From contig NZ_CP017481.1 in NCBI RefSeq assembly GCF_002307355.1, positions 744,001 through 808,000 on the forward strand: 64,000 nucleotides of DNA, written 5' to 3'. The translations under genes were made by a program, and so were the position numbers. Positions 47,632 through 58,763 of the stretch are shown here, piece after piece (position 1 is the first letter of the stretch; the number at the start of each line of letters is the position of its first letter). The DNA is from Pectobacterium polaris (GTDB lineage Bacteria > Pseudomonadota > Gammaproteobacteria > Enterobacterales > Enterobacteriaceae). Below the pieces are notes generated by a model. The model did no database searches. It was not told the origin of the DNA and worked only from the letters and a program-made list of their open reading frames with translations.

Positions 47632-49794
47632 TCACACCGTTTCCAGCCGAGCATAAGCGGCGACCAGCCATTTAATGCCCTGCCCTTGAAACGCGACCTG
47701 AAGGCGGGCGTGATCGCCGCTGCCTTCCAGATTCACGATCGTACCTTCACCGAACTTGGCGTGGCGAACCCGCTGCCCCAATTTGTAACCGCTGTCGTTT
47801 TGCGTTATCGGCGTGCCGAGGCGCTGATGATTAACCGGACGGGAGACGCTGGCGCGTAATCGCACTTCTTCAACACACTCTTCCGGCAGTTCTCCGACGA
47901 AACGGGAAGGCCGGTGATAGGCTTCTTTGCCGTATAAACGGCGGGATTCCGCGTAGGTGATCGTCAGCTTTTCCATCGCGCGCGTGACACCGACATAAGC
48001 CAGACGACGCTCTTCTTCCAGACGCCCGCCTTCATCCAGCGACATCTGGCTAGGGAACATGCCCTCTTCCATGCCGACGATAAACACCTGCGGGAATTCC
48101 AGCCCTTTCGCCGAGTGCAGCGTCATGAGCTGAACCGCATCCTGATTGGCGTCCGCCTGACCTTCGCCCGCTTCCAGCGCGGCATGCGACAGGAAAGCCT
48201 GAAGCGGCATCAAATCCTGATCTTCTTCCTGATAGCTGAACTGGCGCGTTGCCGTCACCAATTCTTCCAGGTTTTCTACCCGCGCCTGCCCTTTCTCGCC
48301 TTTTTCCTGCTCGTACATACTCCACAAGCCGGAATCCTTAATCGCCCGGTCGGTTTGAATATGCAGCGGCAACTCAGAGGTTTCATAGGCCAGCGCATCG
48401 ATCAGTTCGATAAAGCGTTGCAGCGATGCCGCCGCCCGTCCAGCCAGCACTTTCTCCTGCAACAGCACTCGCGTGGATTGCCACAGCGTCAGCTGACGAT
48501 CGCGCGCCGTCTGGCGTACCACGTCCAGAGTACGATCACCGATGCCGCGCGTCGGCGTATTCACCACACGTTCGAACGCCGCATCATCGTTACGATTAGA
48601 GATCAGGCGCAGATAAGACAGCGCATCTTTAATTTCCTGCCGTTCGAAGAAGCGCATTCCGCCGTAGATGCGGTACGGCATACTCTGCTGCAACAGCGCC
48701 TCTTCCAGTACGCGCGACTGGGCGTTGCTCCGATACAGAATGGCGTTATCGCTCAGCGCCCCGCCATTTTCCTGCCAGGCTTTAATCCGGTTGACGACGT
48801 AACGTGCCTCATCCAGTTCGTTGAACGCGCAATACAGCGAAATGGGTTCACCTTCTGCGCCATCGGTCCACAGGTTCTTGCCGAGTCGCCCGCCGTTGTG
48901 GGCAATCAGCGCATTCGCCGCTTTCAGGATGTTGCTGGTCGAGCGATAGTTCTGCTCCAAGCGGATTGTTTCCGCACCGGCAAAATCTTTCAGGAACAGC
49001 TGAATATTTTCGACCTGCGCCCCGCGCCAACCGTAGATCGACTGATCGTCATCCCCAACGATCATCACCTTGGCGCTGTCGCCCGCCAGCATATGGATCC
49101 AGGCGTACTGAATGCGGTTAGTATCCTGAAATTCGTCCACCAGAATATTGGTAAAACGTTCGCGATAGTGGTTCAGCACATGCGGCTTGTTCAGCCACAG
49201 TTCGTGCGCGCGCAGCAGCAGTTCGGCGAAATCCACCAGCCCAGCGCGATCGCACGCTTCCTGATAGGCCTGATACACGCGCTGCCACGTTTGTTCGATA
49301 GGGTTGCCGTAGCTTTCAATGTGCTGCGGGCGCAGACCTTCATCTTTCTTCCCGTTGATGAACCACATCGCCTGACGCGGCGGCCATTGTTTCTCATCCA
49401 GATTGAGCGCACGAATCAGACGTTTCAGCAGACGCAGTTGATCTTCGCTGTCCAGAATCTGGAAATCCTGCGGCAGATTGGCATCCATATGGTGTGCACG
49501 CAGCAGGCGATGCGCCAACCCGTGGAAGGTGCCGATCCACATGCCGCCCTGGCTGGTGCCGATCAGGTGATCGATACGGTGGCGCATCTCCGCCGCCGCT
49601 TTGTTGGTAAACGTCACTGCCATGATGGAGTACGGCGAACAGTTTTCGACGGACAAAAGCCAGGCAATACGATGAACCAGTACCCGCGTTTTGCCGCTGC
49701 CTGCCCCCGCCAGCACCAATAAATTGCTGCGCGGCGCGGCTACCGCGTCACGCTGTTTGTCGTTGAGGCCATCGAGCAGTTCAGAAACGTCCAT
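47632..49794 (-). CDS. uvrD: DNA helicase II
   Basis: 3'-5' superfamily 1 helicase for nucleotide-excision and mismatch repair. Walker A is LAGAGSGKTRVLVHRIAWL (about 28-46), motif II is DEFQDTNRIQY, and QSIYGWRGAQVENI and TLHSAKGLEFPQVF follow. The C-terminal Tudor-like segment is LGQRVRHAKFGEGTIVNLEG. 720 aa, the E. coli length. A LexA box 50 bp upstream makes SOS induction likely; read-through from yigB is also possible. Confidence 0.98.
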   Translation of the reverse strand: MDVSELLDGLNDKQRDAVAAPRSNLLVLAGAGSGKTRVLVHRIAWLLSVENCSPYSIMAVTFTNKAAAEMRHRIDHLIGTSQGGMWIGTFHGLAHRLLRAHHMDANLPQDFQILDSEDQLRLLKRLIRALNLDEKQWPPRQAMWFINGKKDEGLRPQHIESYGNPIEQTWQRVYQAYQEACDRAGLVDFAELLLRAHELWLNKPHVLNHYRERFTNILVDEFQDTNRIQYAWIHMLAGDSAKVMIVGDDDQSIYGWRGAQVENIQLFLKDFAGAETIRLEQNYRSTSNILKAANALIAHNGGRLGKNLWTDGAEGEPISLYCAFNELDEARYVVNRIKAWQENGGALSDNAILYRSNAQSRVLEEALLQQSMPYRIYGGMRFFERQEIKDALSYLRLISNRNDDAAFERVVNTPTRGIGDRTLDVVRQTARDRQLTLWQSTRVLLQEKVLAGRAAASLQRFIELIDALAYETSELPLHIQTDRAIKDSGLWSMYEQEKGEKGQARVENLEELVTATRQFSYQEEDQDLMPLQAFLSHAALEAGEGQADANQDAVQLMTLHSAKGLEFPQVFIVGMEEGMFPSQMSLDEGGRLEEERRLAYVGVTRAMEKLTITYAESRRLYGKEAYHRPSRFVGELPEECVEEVRLRASVSRPVNHQRLGTPITQNDSGYKLGQRVRHAKFGEGTIVNLEGSGDHARLQVAFQGQGIKWLVAAYARLETV

Positions 49795-49843
49795 AGGTAC
49801 GGGTTATCCGGTGGCGGGAAACGCCGCATAAGCAAGGCATTTC

Positions 49844-49863
49844 CACTGGTGATTTATACAGAT
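49844..49863 (-). promoter_or_regulatory. LexA box upstream of uvrD
   Basis: Minus strand ATCTGTATAAATCACCAGTG contains CTG-N10-CAG and closely resembles the E. coli uvrD SOS box. It lies in the yigB-uvrD gap, 50 bp from the uvrD start. Confidence 0.85.
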
Positions 49864-49874
49864 TAATGCTGTGA

Positions 49875-50591
49875 TTATAGCAATGCCGACAGCGATGCCA
49901 ACCGCGAAATTTCAATATGCGGCAGCAGTCGGGCGTCACCAATCTGCGTCAGGCTGCCTTCACGCAGGTTAATCCAGCAGGCCTGCATACCGCAGCGGAT
50001 CGACCCCGCCACATCGGTCGTGAGATCGTCACCGACATGCAGGATTTCATGCACAGGCAGGTTGAGTTTTTGCGCCGCCAGATGGTACATGTCATCAAAC
50101 GGCTTGGCACGACCGTGCGGGCCAGCGCGCAGGATGAAAGAAAAATAGCGATCGAGGCCAAAGCGGTGCGGCTCCGCGTTACCGTTGGTGATGGCGGCCA
50201 GCGGCACTTTCTCCGCTAACGCCGCTAACGTCTGGTGCGTCTCTTCGGTAATCGTAATCTGGCTGCGCCAGTGGGCAAAGTTTTCCATTGCCGCTGTTGC
50301 GCCATCCTTAGCCTCTGCCGCACTCAGGCCGCGCTCTAACATCGCCAGTTCAGCCGCACGGCGACGCCATTCAGTCACGTCGTGATAGATGTCCGGTTCT
50401 CGCTCAAGCAAGGTCTGGCGTAAGTTCTGAAAATCATCGGCCTGAAAATCACGAAGCGCCGGATGATACTGTTGCAGAAAGTGGATTGACTCTTGCCCCG
50501 TGCGCCGAATGACGTCCGCGTTATCGTACAGCGTGTCATCCAGATCGAACGTGATTGCCCGGATCGGGCCAAGAGGTCGGTAAAAATGCAT
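49875..50591 (-). CDS. yigB: HAD phosphatase YigB
   Basis: HAD hydrolase; E. coli YigB dephosphorylates 5-amino-6-(5-phosphoribitylamino)uracil in riboflavin synthesis. Motif I is [10 protein letters not shown] (15-24), motif II is [15 protein letters not shown], motif III is the Lys in [14 protein letters not shown], motif IV is [12 protein letters not shown]. 238 aa as in E. coli. Its ATG overlaps the xerC stop (TGATG). Confidence 0.95.
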   Translation of the reverse strand: MHFYRPLGPIRAITFDLDDTLYDNADVIRRTGQESIHFLQQYHPALRDFQADDFQNLRQTLLEREPDIYHDVTEWRRRAAELAMLERGLSAAEAKDGATAAMENFAHWRSQITITEETHQTLAALAEKVPLAAITNGNAEPHRFGLDRYFSFILRAGPHGRAKPFDDMYHLAAQKLNLPVHEILHVGDDLTTDVAGSIRCGMQACWINLREGSLTQIGDARLLPHIEISRLASLSALL

Positions 50592-51526
50592 CAGGGTTTC
50601 CCTCGTTTGGCGCGTGGATGCGCGGCATCGTACACGGAGGCTAAATGTTGAAAATCAAGATGGGTATAAATCTGCGTTGTGGTCAGGTTAGCGTGACCAA
50701 GCAGCTCTTGTACCGCCCGTAAATCACCGCTGGATTCCAGCATGTGCGTCGCAAAGGAGTGACGCAGTTTATGCGGATGAACATGGCTATTAACGCCCTG
50801 CTTAACTCCCCATTCGGCAAAACGCTTCTGCACGTTACGCATCGAAATGCGCCGCCCCTGATTGGAGATAAACACGGCATCATCCTGCGGGCCAAACAAC
50901 TCACGCAGTGCCAGCCAGCGTTCCAGCCAGGTTACTGCCGTTTTTCCTATCGGCAACTTGCGCTCTTTACTGCCTTTCCCCATGACCCAGACTTCACCGC
51001 TGGCCAAATCAATATGCTGATAATCCATACCAACCAGCTCCGCCAGACGCAGCCCCGCGCCGTACATCACTTCCAGCATCGTGCGGTCGCGCACCGCAAG
51101 GGGATCGTCCAAATCGATCTCCAGCAGCCGGTTCACCTCATCTACGTCCATATTCTTCGGTAATGGCCGTCCGGCTCGCGGCGTGGATACCCCTTTAGCA
51201 GGGTTCGCCGCCAGCACGCCGCGTGACACCATCCAGTCGAGAAAGCTGCGCAGTGCCGATAAACGTAGTGCCAGACTGCTGGAATGTAGCCCATCGCGCT
51301 TACTGCGGGACACCACGGAACGCACGCCAGAAGCATCCAGCTTGCGCCAGTCAGCCACACCTGCTGCGGAGAGTATCGTGATAACCGCTGACAGTTGGCG
51401 TAAATAGCTGGTCTGCGTCAGCGGGCTTAGCTGACGTTCTACTTTTAGGTAGCGCAGGAACGCATCAACATCGGTTTGTAACGGCGAAGAGGAAGGCGTT
51501 TCCGATGGCGCGGGCTGTTGACTCAT
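50591..51526 (-). CDS. xerC: Tyrosine recombinase XerC
   Basis: Acts with XerD at dif to resolve chromosome dimers. The catalytic set is visible: Arg in [12 protein letters not shown], Lys in [26 protein letters not shown] (His, Arg), His in [13 protein letters not shown] with the nucleophile Tyr. 311 aa, slightly longer than E. coli (298) because of an N-terminal Ser/Pro-rich extension. Its ATG overlaps the yigA stop by 4 bp. Confidence 0.97.
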   Translation of the reverse strand: MSQQPAPSETPSSSPLQTDVDAFLRYLKVERQLSPLTQTSYLRQLSAVITILSAAGVADWRKLDASGVRSVVSRSKRDGLHSSSLALRLSALRSFLDWMVSRGVLAANPAKGVSTPRAGRPLPKNMDVDEVNRLLEIDLDDPLAVRDRTMLEVMYGAGLRLAELVGMDYQHIDLASGEVWVMGKGSKERKLPIGKTAVTWLERWLALRELFGPQDDAVFISNQGRRISMRNVQKRFAEWGVKQGVNSHVHPHKLRHSFATHMLESSGDLRAVQELLGHANLTTTQIYTHLDFQHLASVYDAAHPRAKRGKP

Positions 51527-52227
51527 ACCCGTTCAACCCAGCGCGCCAGCATCGCTGGCAGCATCATGGCCATTTGCTGAAGCAGCACGGTCCCCATGCC
51601 ATCCTGATAATGGTGGCTGTCGCGGCTGCTGAAAATCAGCACGCCCAAATCGTGATGATTTCCCATCAGCGACAGTGCGACCGACCCAACCTGTCTGGCC
51701 TGTGGCAGCAGGAGCAGCAGCTCCGGCCCGTTCAGACTGCCAAGATAGTGGTTACTTTGTCCGAAGCGCTGAATGCGCAGCGGCTCAAAGGTGGAGCGGT
51801 TTAGCCCAAGGTGGGTAAAACCAGAAGGCGCACCAAGGCGCCATTTATCGCTAAACAGACGAACCGTTGCCCCCGCCAGACCAAGCTGACGCGCCCAGCG
51901 CTGCAAGCGTTCCAACATGTCCGTCAGGCTGTCCGCCGACGCCAATTCAGTTTGTAACCCAAGCAGGCGATTGAACAGCACTTCGTTCGCCCCCGCCTGC
52001 TCCATCAACAGCGTGATCTCTTCCTCAAGCTGAGTAATGTGGTTACGCTGACGTGCCAGCTGCCATTCTACCAGCGACACGGTTCCCCTGACGGGGTGAG
52101 GAATGCGCATCTGCTCGACGGGACGCGCATTGCGGATAAAAAAATCAGGATTCTGTTGCAGGAACTGCAAAACCATCTCGTCACTGAGTGCGATCTCGCG
52201 CTCTGCCTGTTCCTCGACATTCTTCAT
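51523..52227 (-). CDS. yigA: DUF484 protein YigA
   Basis: 234-aa GAF-like DUF484 protein of unknown function encoded between dapF and xerC in most gamma-proteobacteria. The N-terminal part contains [20 protein letters not shown] and a coiled coil ([20 protein letters not shown]), followed by a GAF-type fold. The start at 52227 (MKNVEEQ) overlaps the dapF stop as ATGA. The longer open frame upstream lies inside dapF and is not used. Confidence 0.92.
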   Translation of the reverse strand: MKNVEEQAEREIALSDEMVLQFLQQNPDFFIRNARPVEQMRIPHPVRGTVSLVEWQLARQRNHITQLEEEITLLMEQAGANEVLFNRLLGLQTELASADSLTDMLERLQRWARQLGLAGATVRLFSDKWRLGAPSGFTHLGLNRSTFEPLRIQRFGQSNHYLGSLNGPELLLLLPQARQVGSVALSLMGNHHDLGVLIFSSRDSHHYQDGMGTVLLQQMAMMLPAMLARWVERV

Positions 52228-53048
52228 AAATGAATAAATCCATCGTAGACATGCGTTGCAGGCCCGGTCATGAATAACGGATGTCCTGGCCCATCCCACT
52301 GGATATCCAACTCCCCGCCCGGCAGAGATACGCGAACGTTCGCGGACAATAATCCCTGCTGGATCCCTACCGCCACAGCAGCACACGCGCCGCTACCGCA
52401 CGCCTGTGTTTCTCCCGCACCGCGTTCGTACACCCGCAGACGGACAGTGTGGCTATCAACAATTTGCATAAAACCGATGTTGGCTCGCTCGGGAAAACGC
52501 TCGTGGCTTTCCAGCAGCGGCCCCAGCGTTTCCACCTTCGCCGTGTCCACATCCTCAACCTGAATCACACAGTGCGGGTTGCCCATCGACACCACGCCAC
52601 ACAGCACCGTGTGCTCGTCGGCACGCATGATGTAGGTTTTCTCCGCTTTGACCGCGCGGAAAGGCACCTGTTGCGGCTCGAAATTCGGTTCGCCCATGTT
52701 GACGCGCACCAGTTCGTCATCGGTCACCGACAGCACCATCCGGCCTGTCTGCGTACTGACGGCAATATCACGCTTGTTGGTCAGCCCTTTCAGGCGAACA
52801 AAGCGAGCAAAGCAGCGCGCGCCATTGCCGCACTGCGCCACTTCGCTGCCATCCGCGTTAAAAATGCGGTAATGAAAATCCAGTTCAGGATCGTAGGGCG
52901 GCTCGACGACCAGCAGTTGGTCAAACCCTACACCACAGTGTCGATCCGCCAAACGGCGAATCAATTCGGGTGAAAAATAAACGTTTTGCGTAACGGCATC
53001 AACAACCATGAAATCGTTGCCTAACCCGTGCATCTTAGCGAACTGCAT
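52224..53048 (-). CDS. dapF: Diaminopimelate epimerase
   Basis: Cofactor-independent racemisation of LL- to meso-diaminopimelate for lysine and peptidoglycan. The two catalytic cysteines are in [12 protein letters not shown] and [16 protein letters not shown]. The start [18 protein letters not shown] is the standard N-terminus; 274 aa. First gene of dapF-yigA-xerC-yigB, with lptM 64 bp upstream. Confidence 0.97.
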   Translation of the reverse strand: MQFAKMHGLGNDFMVVDAVTQNVYFSPELIRRLADRHCGVGFDQLLVVEPPYDPELDFHYRIFNADGSEVAQCGNGARCFARFVRLKGLTNKRDIAVSTQTGRMVLSVTDDELVRVNMGEPNFEPQQVPFRAVKAEKTYIMRADEHTVLCGVVSMGNPHCVIQVEDVDTAKVETLGPLLESHERFPERANIGFMQIVDSHTVRLRVYERGAGETQACGSGACAAVAVGIQQGLLSANVRVSLPGGELDIQWDGPGHPLFMTGPATHVYDGFIHL

Positions 53049-53112
53049 TATCCTGACTCCCCCGCTTGCTTAACCGGGCGCGTGACCTGTTATTGATTAC
53101 TGTCGTCACGCA

Positions 53113-53280
53113 TTAAGGACGCATTGACGTTTTCTTTTGCGGCGGCTGGTTCTCATTTTGCTGAGTCGTTGACGCACCGGATTTACCATCGGTAGGCATA
53201 TAAAGCGGCCCTTTCAGACCACAACCGAATAAACTCACTACTGATAACACCAGAAAAAACTGGCGAAACACGTTTTTCAT
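53113..53280 (-). CDS. lptM: LPS-assembly lipoprotein LptM (YifL)
   Basis: Small outer-membrane lipoprotein that promotes LptDE maturation. It has a signal MKNVFRQFFLVLSVVSLFGC with lipobox LFGC. The mature start CGLKGPLYMP is typical of the family and is followed by a Gln/Asn-rich tail. 55 aa. ATG 53280 is chosen because it puts the basic residues directly before the hydrophobic core; ATG 53298 adds six residues. Divergent from cyaY. Confidence 0.92.
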   Translation of the reverse strand: MKNVFRQFFLVLSVVSLFGCGLKGPLYMPTDGKSGASTTQQNENQPPQKKTSMRP

Positions 53281-53357
53281 CACGTTAAGACCTGTCATTA
53301 ATACTCGTATGCTCTCTATAATCGCAGGTGGATCATGAAAATCAATAGGAATCGAAA

Positions 53358-53678
53358 ATGAACGATAGCGAGTTCCACCAATTAGCCGACGAACTCATGC
53401 TTCAGTTGGAAGAAACGCTGGATCGGTTTGAAGGTGATGCCGACATCGATTACGAAACCAACGGCGGCGTGATGACGCTGAGTTTTGAAAATGGCAGCAA
53501 AATCGTGATTAATCGGCAGGAGCCGCTGCACCAAATCTGGCTGGCGACCAAAGCAGGCGGTTACCATTTTAATCTTCAGGCGGAACGCTGGGTATGCGCT
53601 CGCAGCGGTGAAGATTTTATCGCGCTGCTGTCAGCAGCCTGCTCGGATCAGGCCGGGGAAACCGTTCACTTCGGGTAA
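53358..53678 (+). CDS. cyaY: Frataxin-like iron-binding protein CyaY
   Basis: Modulates IscS in iron-sulfur cluster assembly. It begins [22 protein letters not shown] with the acidic first helix that binds iron, then [32 protein letters not shown] and the conserved GGYHF. 106 aa, as in E. coli. Convergent with the MFS gene. Confidence 0.96.
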   Translation: MNDSEFHQLADELMLQLEETLDRFEGDADIDYETNGGVMTLSFENGSKIVINRQEPLHQIWLATKAGGYHFNLQAERWVCARSGEDFIALLSAACSDQAGETVHFG

Positions 53679-53712
53679 CGGCCTTTTCAACGGCCACGCG
53701 GCGCGCCACACA

Positions 53713-54888
53713 TCAGCGCCGTCCCAGAATTATCAATCCCAGAACCAGCAACAACAGCATGCCGATACCTACCATATTGACCATCGGCCAGCCGCTGGTC
53801 AGCGCCATCAGGCTGCCAGCAGACAGCGAAGCCAGCGCGTTAGGCACGTAAATCACCAGCGAGTTAATCCCCTGCAAACGCGATTTATGCACTGAATGGG
53901 TAAACGCGTTCAGCATGAATGTCCCGCCGTTGAACATAAACGCCCACCCGATACCGAACAGCATCAGCGCAAACAGGAAGTGCCAGAACGTCAAACCGCT
54001 CAGCGCCACCGCCACCCCGACGACGTTACACACCATGCCAATCACCACGACCTGAATCGGCGTCAGTCGTTTCGCCAGCAGCACTAACAGCAGCGCAGGC
54101 GCATACATGGCCACAAAATGCCATTGCAACACCGTCGCGCTGTGGCTGACGGAAAAGTGGTGTTGGTGCATTGCCAGCGGCACGGAGTTCATCAATAGCG
54201 TCATCACGACAAATCCGACGGAACAGCTTGCCGTTCCCAACACAAACGCTCGGCTTTTCAGGATCGATCCCAGCGGTTCACTACGCTGAGCGCTGGGCGT
54301 CACAATAGGCATCAGGGGAAGTTTCAGGCCAAGCAACAGCAGAGACGTGACAACACAGATGCAGCCCGCTGCGATAAAGCTGCCGAGAAACGGGTACGAC
54401 GCCCAGAGCTGAGAAGACTGGCTCGCCGCGAACGGGCCGAGAAAACCGCCCAGGATACCGCCGCTGATCACCCACGAAATGGCACGATTTTTCTGCTGAT
54501 TATCGGTAAATATCTCAGCCGCGGCGAAGCGATAATACTGATTGAAGGCGCAGGACATCCCCAGAAAAAATGTCGAAAATACAAAGAGGGAGAAGCTGTG
54601 TAGCGCAATCGCCAGCGCCGCCAAAAGCGCGCCCACTAGCCCGATCAGCGTGCCGATGATGAACGCATTGCGCCTGCCATATTTTGTCATCAGCGACGAA
54701 ACGGTATAGATCATCAGCGCCGCACCGCACACCGTCGCGGTAATCGGTAGCGTGGTCAACAGCGGAACGGGCGTCATCGATACGCCAACCAGCGTAGAGC
54801 ACAGCGTCATCAGGGAAATAATACTGCCGGTCAGCCCTTGTCCGAGCGCCAGCAGTATCAGGTTTCGGCGTTGCAACGAGTCCATCAA
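53713..54888 (-). CDS. MFS transporter inserted between cyaY and cyaA
   Basis: 391-aa protein with 12 hydrophobic segments. The TM2-3 loop motif (SSLMTKYGRRNAFIIG, about 64-79) and DNQQKNRAISW, where the TM4-5 loop would be, support an MFS exporter. I cannot assign a subfamily or substrate. ATG 54885 is also possible. In E. coli cyaA and cyaY are adjacent, so this gene is a local addition. Confidence 0.85.
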   Translation of the reverse strand: MMDSLQRRNLILLALGQGLTGSIISLMTLCSTLVGVSMTPVPLLTTLPITATVCGAALMIYTVSSLMTKYGRRNAFIIGTLIGLVGALLAALAIALHSFSLFVFSTFFLGMSCAFNQYYRFAAAEIFTDNQQKNRAISWVISGGILGGFLGPFAASQSSQLWASYPFLGSFIAAGCICVVTSLLLLGLKLPLMPIVTPSAQRSEPLGSILKSRAFVLGTASCSVGFVVMTLLMNSVPLAMHQHHFSVSHSATVLQWHFVAMYAPALLLVLLAKRLTPIQVVVIGMVCNVVGVAVALSGLTFWHFLFALMLFGIGWAFMFNGGTFMLNAFTHSVHKSRLQGINSLVIYVPNALASLSAGSLMALTSGWPMVNMVGIGMLLLLVLGLIILGRR

Positions 54889-54930
54889 TACATCCCTTTC
54901 TGAATACGCTGAAAGCCGAGTGTCAGAGGG

Positions 54931-57489
54931 TTATAGAATCTGTAACCGCTGCTTCATCGTCATCACCTCATCATCCACCACAGGCGTAATGCACAGATGA
55001 GAAAGTGCGCTGCTGCGGAACGGGATCACCTGCGTGCGGCCGTCCAGCTGTACGATTTGGTAGAACTGCGGCAGGTTGAAATTGATAAAGCTGGAACCGT
55101 AGGTAAAGCGATCGTGCGAAGACGAATAGAAGCGGCTGACATCACGCACCAGCTCTTCTTTACTGCCTTCACAATGGTGATACACCTCAACGCGATTCGA
55201 CTCATCCAGAATATAGATATTAAAGCCCTGATTTTCTGTCAGATCTTCAAAGAAGAACTGGATGATCCCTTCGCTGGCGACGCCATCGACCACTGGCGGT
55301 AAATGCACGTGGTTGGTTTCAACCTGAACCGGCTGGCCTTGCAGTTTGTTGTTGGAAATCGCGCCATAAAACTCGACCGCATTTTCCAGCTTCTGCACCG
55401 ATACACTCAGCCGCTCGAAGAACAAACCCCAGGTTTGCCCTGCCACTTTCACCGCTTTGAAGCGCCCTGGCTCCTGCTGACGCGTACTGGTCAAGCGCAG
55501 CTCAATGCATTCGGACACCAGTTGCTGCACACGGGTACGAATCAGCCCGCGCAGGTGCTGGCTGTAGCAGAAGACTTCCAGCGATTCCGGCAGCGCCGCA
55601 TCCTGATGCATTTTGCCCAGAATGGTTTTCAGCGCTTCCAACACCGCCTGTTCGCCGCTGAAATGCAGCGTACGCACTTCGTTCCACGAGTTGCGATACA
55701 GCAGGTCGATACTGCCGACCAGACACTGCTGCTGCTGGCCGAAGCTAAAGACATCCAGATGACGGAAATCGAAATGCACCACCTGATTGCGGAAGGCCGC
55801 CGTCGGATCGTGTTCCAGATTGACGATAATCGCCAAATGACGAATTTCACACGGGCTGTACAGCGCCTTCGGCGTAGGGGCAGGCAGACGCAGCGGGAAG
55901 TGGCTGGCTACGTCGTCCACCAGCGCTTGCAGGCGCGTGATGTTACACAGCTCGTTGCCTTTAATGTGCAGGCGCGTGCTCGGCGTCAACAGGCCGTTAA
56001 AATATGCCCACGCCACCAGTTTGTTCAGATAGCGGTTATATTCCAGCGGCTGATGGCTGACGATCGCATCCATCGACGGTGCCTGATTGTACAGGTACCA
56101 GCCAGAACGGTTCGCGCGCCCCGCAGGAACATAAATAAAGGTTAAATTCGGCTCCGATAAGTCGGGCGAAATTTGTGGGTTCAGCAGGGTAACTTTACCC
56201 GGCAGCGCTTCAAACGCAGCGTACAGTTTACGGGTCAACACACCGATATCCTGCGGGCTGGCGCTGACGCTCAGATTATTACGGCGGGCGAAGCGAATCA
56301 GGTTGCGATAGGTCTGCATCATCGCATCCAACAGCTCATTATGTGCTTCGCGTACCTGTTCGATTTTCCAGTTAGCGCGGTTATCCAGCATAGCCAGATG
56401 CTCGTCGCTCCAGCCCCATTCTTGCACCAGTTGGCTCAGAATCTGGCGACGCCAGCCGACGCAGGCTTTTTCTCTGGAGAGCTTTTCACAGACTTTTAAG
56501 TAGAAACATCGACGCGCCAGATCCAGACGCGTGGGATCGTTGATCGCCGTCAGGTAGTGCGTCACGCGATCCAGCATCATGCAGTAAGGATCAAGACCGA
56601 AAGAGACGATCTCACCGTCATGCAGACGTTTTTTAATTTCTTTCGACAGCAGGCTGGTATCCGGGTATTCCCAGGAATAGGCTTCCAACAGCAGCGTCTT
56701 CAGTACGGCTTTATACGGGGAATCGATACTTTTATAGAGCTGCCAGAGACTCGCGCCGAAATACTCTTCCGCCGACAGCGTGCTCAAGCCGCCTAAATCC
56801 ATCCACTCGTTCGGTGCCAGCGCGCCCTGCGAGTACAGCGACAGCACATATTCGTCGTAGTGAGATTCTTCCTCGACCGGCACCATATTCCACAGAATAC
56901 GTTTACCCGCCATACGCACGGCGGTACGGTAGAATTCATCGAGTAATAGAATGTGCTGCATGGTGCCGCAGTCTTCACCGCTAAGACTACCGCTTTCATT
57001 GTGGCGGAAACGGCTTTCATCCATCAGGAAGAAGCTGACCTCAGCGCCCTGCGCCGCAGCCCACTGCTCAAGCAGCGTACATTTCTTCTGTAGGAGTTGG
57101 CGTTCTTCGCTATCCAGCCAGGATTGGTGGCACACCCAGATATCGAGATCGGAGCTACAGCTCTGCCCGATAGACGAGGTGCTTCCCATGGAATAGATGC
57201 CCGTGATCGGCAGTTCACCCTGCGGATGAGAACAGTCAAACGGCCCCCAGCGCAACGCGATGCCATCAAGGTACTGTTGCTGCTTTTCATCAGGCGTGTG
57301 AGTGCAGATACCGTGAGGCACCTTGCCTTCAAGGTAGCCTGGCATCAACGGGTGATGATGATGTAATAAAATGGGCAGAAGACTGTAAACCTGCTGAAAA
57401 GCGGGTTTCATTGCTCCCAGAGCACGGTCAACACGCAGTTGGTTGATCGCATCCAGTCTTTGCTTCAAAGTCTCGATGTAGAAGTACAA
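54931..57489 (-). CDS. cyaA: Class I adenylate cyclase
   Basis: Makes cAMP, the CRP effector. The N-terminal catalytic half has [20 protein letters not shown] (about 106-125) with the metal-binding Asp pair; the C-terminal regulatory half mediates control by EIIA-Glc. 852 aa (E. coli 848). The start is TTG 57489 ([12 protein letters not shown]), matching the inefficient UUG start of E. coli cyaA, which limits synthesis. A CRP site 95 bp upstream suggests autoregulation. Confidence 0.96.
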   Translation of the reverse strand: MYFYIETLKQRLDAINQLRVDRALGAMKPAFQQVYSLLPILLHHHHPLMPGYLEGKVPHGICTHTPDEKQQQYLDGIALRWGPFDCSHPQGELPITGIYSMGSTSSIGQSCSSDLDIWVCHQSWLDSEERQLLQKKCTLLEQWAAAQGAEVSFFLMDESRFRHNESGSLSGEDCGTMQHILLLDEFYRTAVRMAGKRILWNMVPVEEESHYDEYVLSLYSQGALAPNEWMDLGGLSTLSAEEYFGASLWQLYKSIDSPYKAVLKTLLLEAYSWEYPDTSLLSKEIKKRLHDGEIVSFGLDPYCMMLDRVTHYLTAINDPTRLDLARRCFYLKVCEKLSREKACVGWRRQILSQLVQEWGWSDEHLAMLDNRANWKIEQVREAHNELLDAMMQTYRNLIRFARRNNLSVSASPQDIGVLTRKLYAAFEALPGKVTLLNPQISPDLSEPNLTFIYVPAGRANRSGWYLYNQAPSMDAIVSHQPLEYNRYLNKLVAWAYFNGLLTPSTRLHIKGNELCNITRLQALVDDVASHFPLRLPAPTPKALYSPCEIRHLAIIVNLEHDPTAAFRNQVVHFDFRHLDVFSFGQQQQCLVGSIDLLYRNSWNEVRTLHFSGEQAVLEALKTILGKMHQDAALPESLEVFCYSQHLRGLIRTRVQQLVSECIELRLTSTRQQEPGRFKAVKVAGQTWGLFFERLSVSVQKLENAVEFYGAISNNKLQGQPVQVETNHVHLPPVVDGVASEGIIQFFFEDLTENQGFNIYILDESNRVEVYHHCEGSKEELVRDVSRFYSSSHDRFTYGSSFINFNLPQFYQIVQLDGRTQVIPFRSSALSHLCITPVVDDEVMTMKQRLQIL

Positions 57490-57583
57490 GACGTTTCGCC
57501 TGATTTATCCCAGTGCCTAGAAAAACCCCGTGTTCCAAATCCGCATGATGAAATTAGAAGAATGTTTAGCGAATTATTGCTGG

Positions 57584-57605
57584 AAACGTGATCAATTTAA
57601 CACCT
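57584..57605 (-). promoter_or_regulatory. CRP site in the cyaA promoter
   Basis: Minus strand AGG-TGTTA-AATTGA-TCACG-TTT, a CRP-type sequence that appears nearly identical to the CRP site of E. coli cyaA promoter P2. It lies in the 332-bp cyaA-hemC gap, which also must contain the hemC promoter. Confidence 0.75.
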
Positions 57606-57821
57606 TGCTGATTGGGCGTAAAGAAAGTAAAGAAAGTTAGACTTACCTATCTTGCTTTATTACGAATTTACCTACCCGACTGCATCAGCACGGCTTCTTT
57701 ACTCGACTTGCGGCACCCGAATTTCAGACCGTTTTAAAAGGCGCGCCGCTAATGCCCACAACCTGACACCAACGCACCATCAATGATACGATGGCGGAAA
57801 ATGATAAAAACGGTATCAAGC

Positions 57822-58763
57822 ATGTTAGCCAATATTATTAGAATTGCCACCCGACAAAGCCCGCTAGCCCTATGGCAAGCACGATATGTTCAGCAGTGTC
57901 TGAACCACCTCTACCCGGATTTACACGTGGAGCTGGTACCGATGGTAACCCGCGGCGACATCATCCTGGATACGCCACTGGCAAAGGTCGGCGGTAAAGG
58001 ATTGTTTGTTAAAGAACTGGAATTGGCGCTGCTTGAAGGGCGCGCTGATATCGCCGTCCACTCCATGAAAGATGTGCCCGTCGAATTCCCAGACGGCCTC
58101 GGCCTGACCACCATTTGCGAACGCGACGACCCGCGCGACGCTTTTGTTTCCAATCATTACGACAGCCTCGATCAATTACCAGAAGGCAGCTGTGTCGGCA
58201 CCTCCAGTCTGCGCCGCCAATGCCAGCTACGCGCCCGACGTCCCGATCTGGTGATCCGTGATTTGCGCGGCAATGTCGGTACACGCCTGTCAAAACTGGA
58301 TAACGGCGACTATGACGCCATTATTCTTGCTGTCGCCGGCCTGAAACGCCTCGGCCTTGAAGAACGCATCCGCTGTGCATTAAGCCCTGAAGAGTCTCTG
58401 CCTGCCGTCGGACAAGGCGCTATCGGCATCGAATGCCGTTTGGATGACGAACATGTCCGCCAACTCCTCGCCCCGCTCAATCACGCCGATACCGCGGCTC
58501 GCGTATGGGCTGAACGCGCCATGAATGTACGCCTTGAAGGCGGCTGTCAGGTGCCGATTGGCAGCTATGCTGAACTGGAAGGCGACACGCTGTGGCTACG
58601 TGCGCTGGTTGGCGCGCCGGACGGTAGCCAAATGATCGTCGGTGAACGTAAAGGAAGCGTCTCCGATGCCGAACAAATCGGCATTGCACTGGCTGAAGAG
58701 CTGTTAGCAAAAGGAGCCAGCGCCATCCTTCAAGCCGTTTATCAAGGGTCAAGCTCATCATGA
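57822..58763 (+). CDS. hemC: Porphobilinogen deaminase
   Basis: Polymerises four porphobilinogen units to hydroxymethylbilane in haem synthesis. The dipyrromethane cofactor cysteine is in [12 protein letters not shown]. The N-terminus [20 protein letters not shown] fixes the start at 57822, giving 313 aa as in E. coli; upstream in-frame ATGs lack homology. Its stop overlaps the hemD start (ATGA). Confidence 0.97.
   Translation: MLANIIRIATRQSPLALWQARYVQQCLNHLYPDLHVELVPMVTRGDIILDTPLAKVGGKGLFVKELELALLEGRADIAVHSMKDVPVEFPDGLGLTTICERDDPRDAFVSNHYDSLDQLPEGSCVGTSSLRRQCQLRARRPDLVIRDLRGNVGTRLSKLDNGDYDAIILAVAGLKRLGLEERIRCALSPEESLPAVGQGAIGIECRLDDEHVRQLLAPLNHADTAARVWAERAMNVRLEGGCQVPIGSYAELEGDTLWLRALVGAPDGSQMIVGERKGSVSDAEQIGIALAEELLAKGASAILQAVYQGSSSS

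Noticed and set aside
48115..49722. 535-aa open frame antisense to uvrD
   Set aside because: Its sequence is the mirror of uvrD codons (Gln/Arg/His/Phe rich); uvrD is certain on the other strand.
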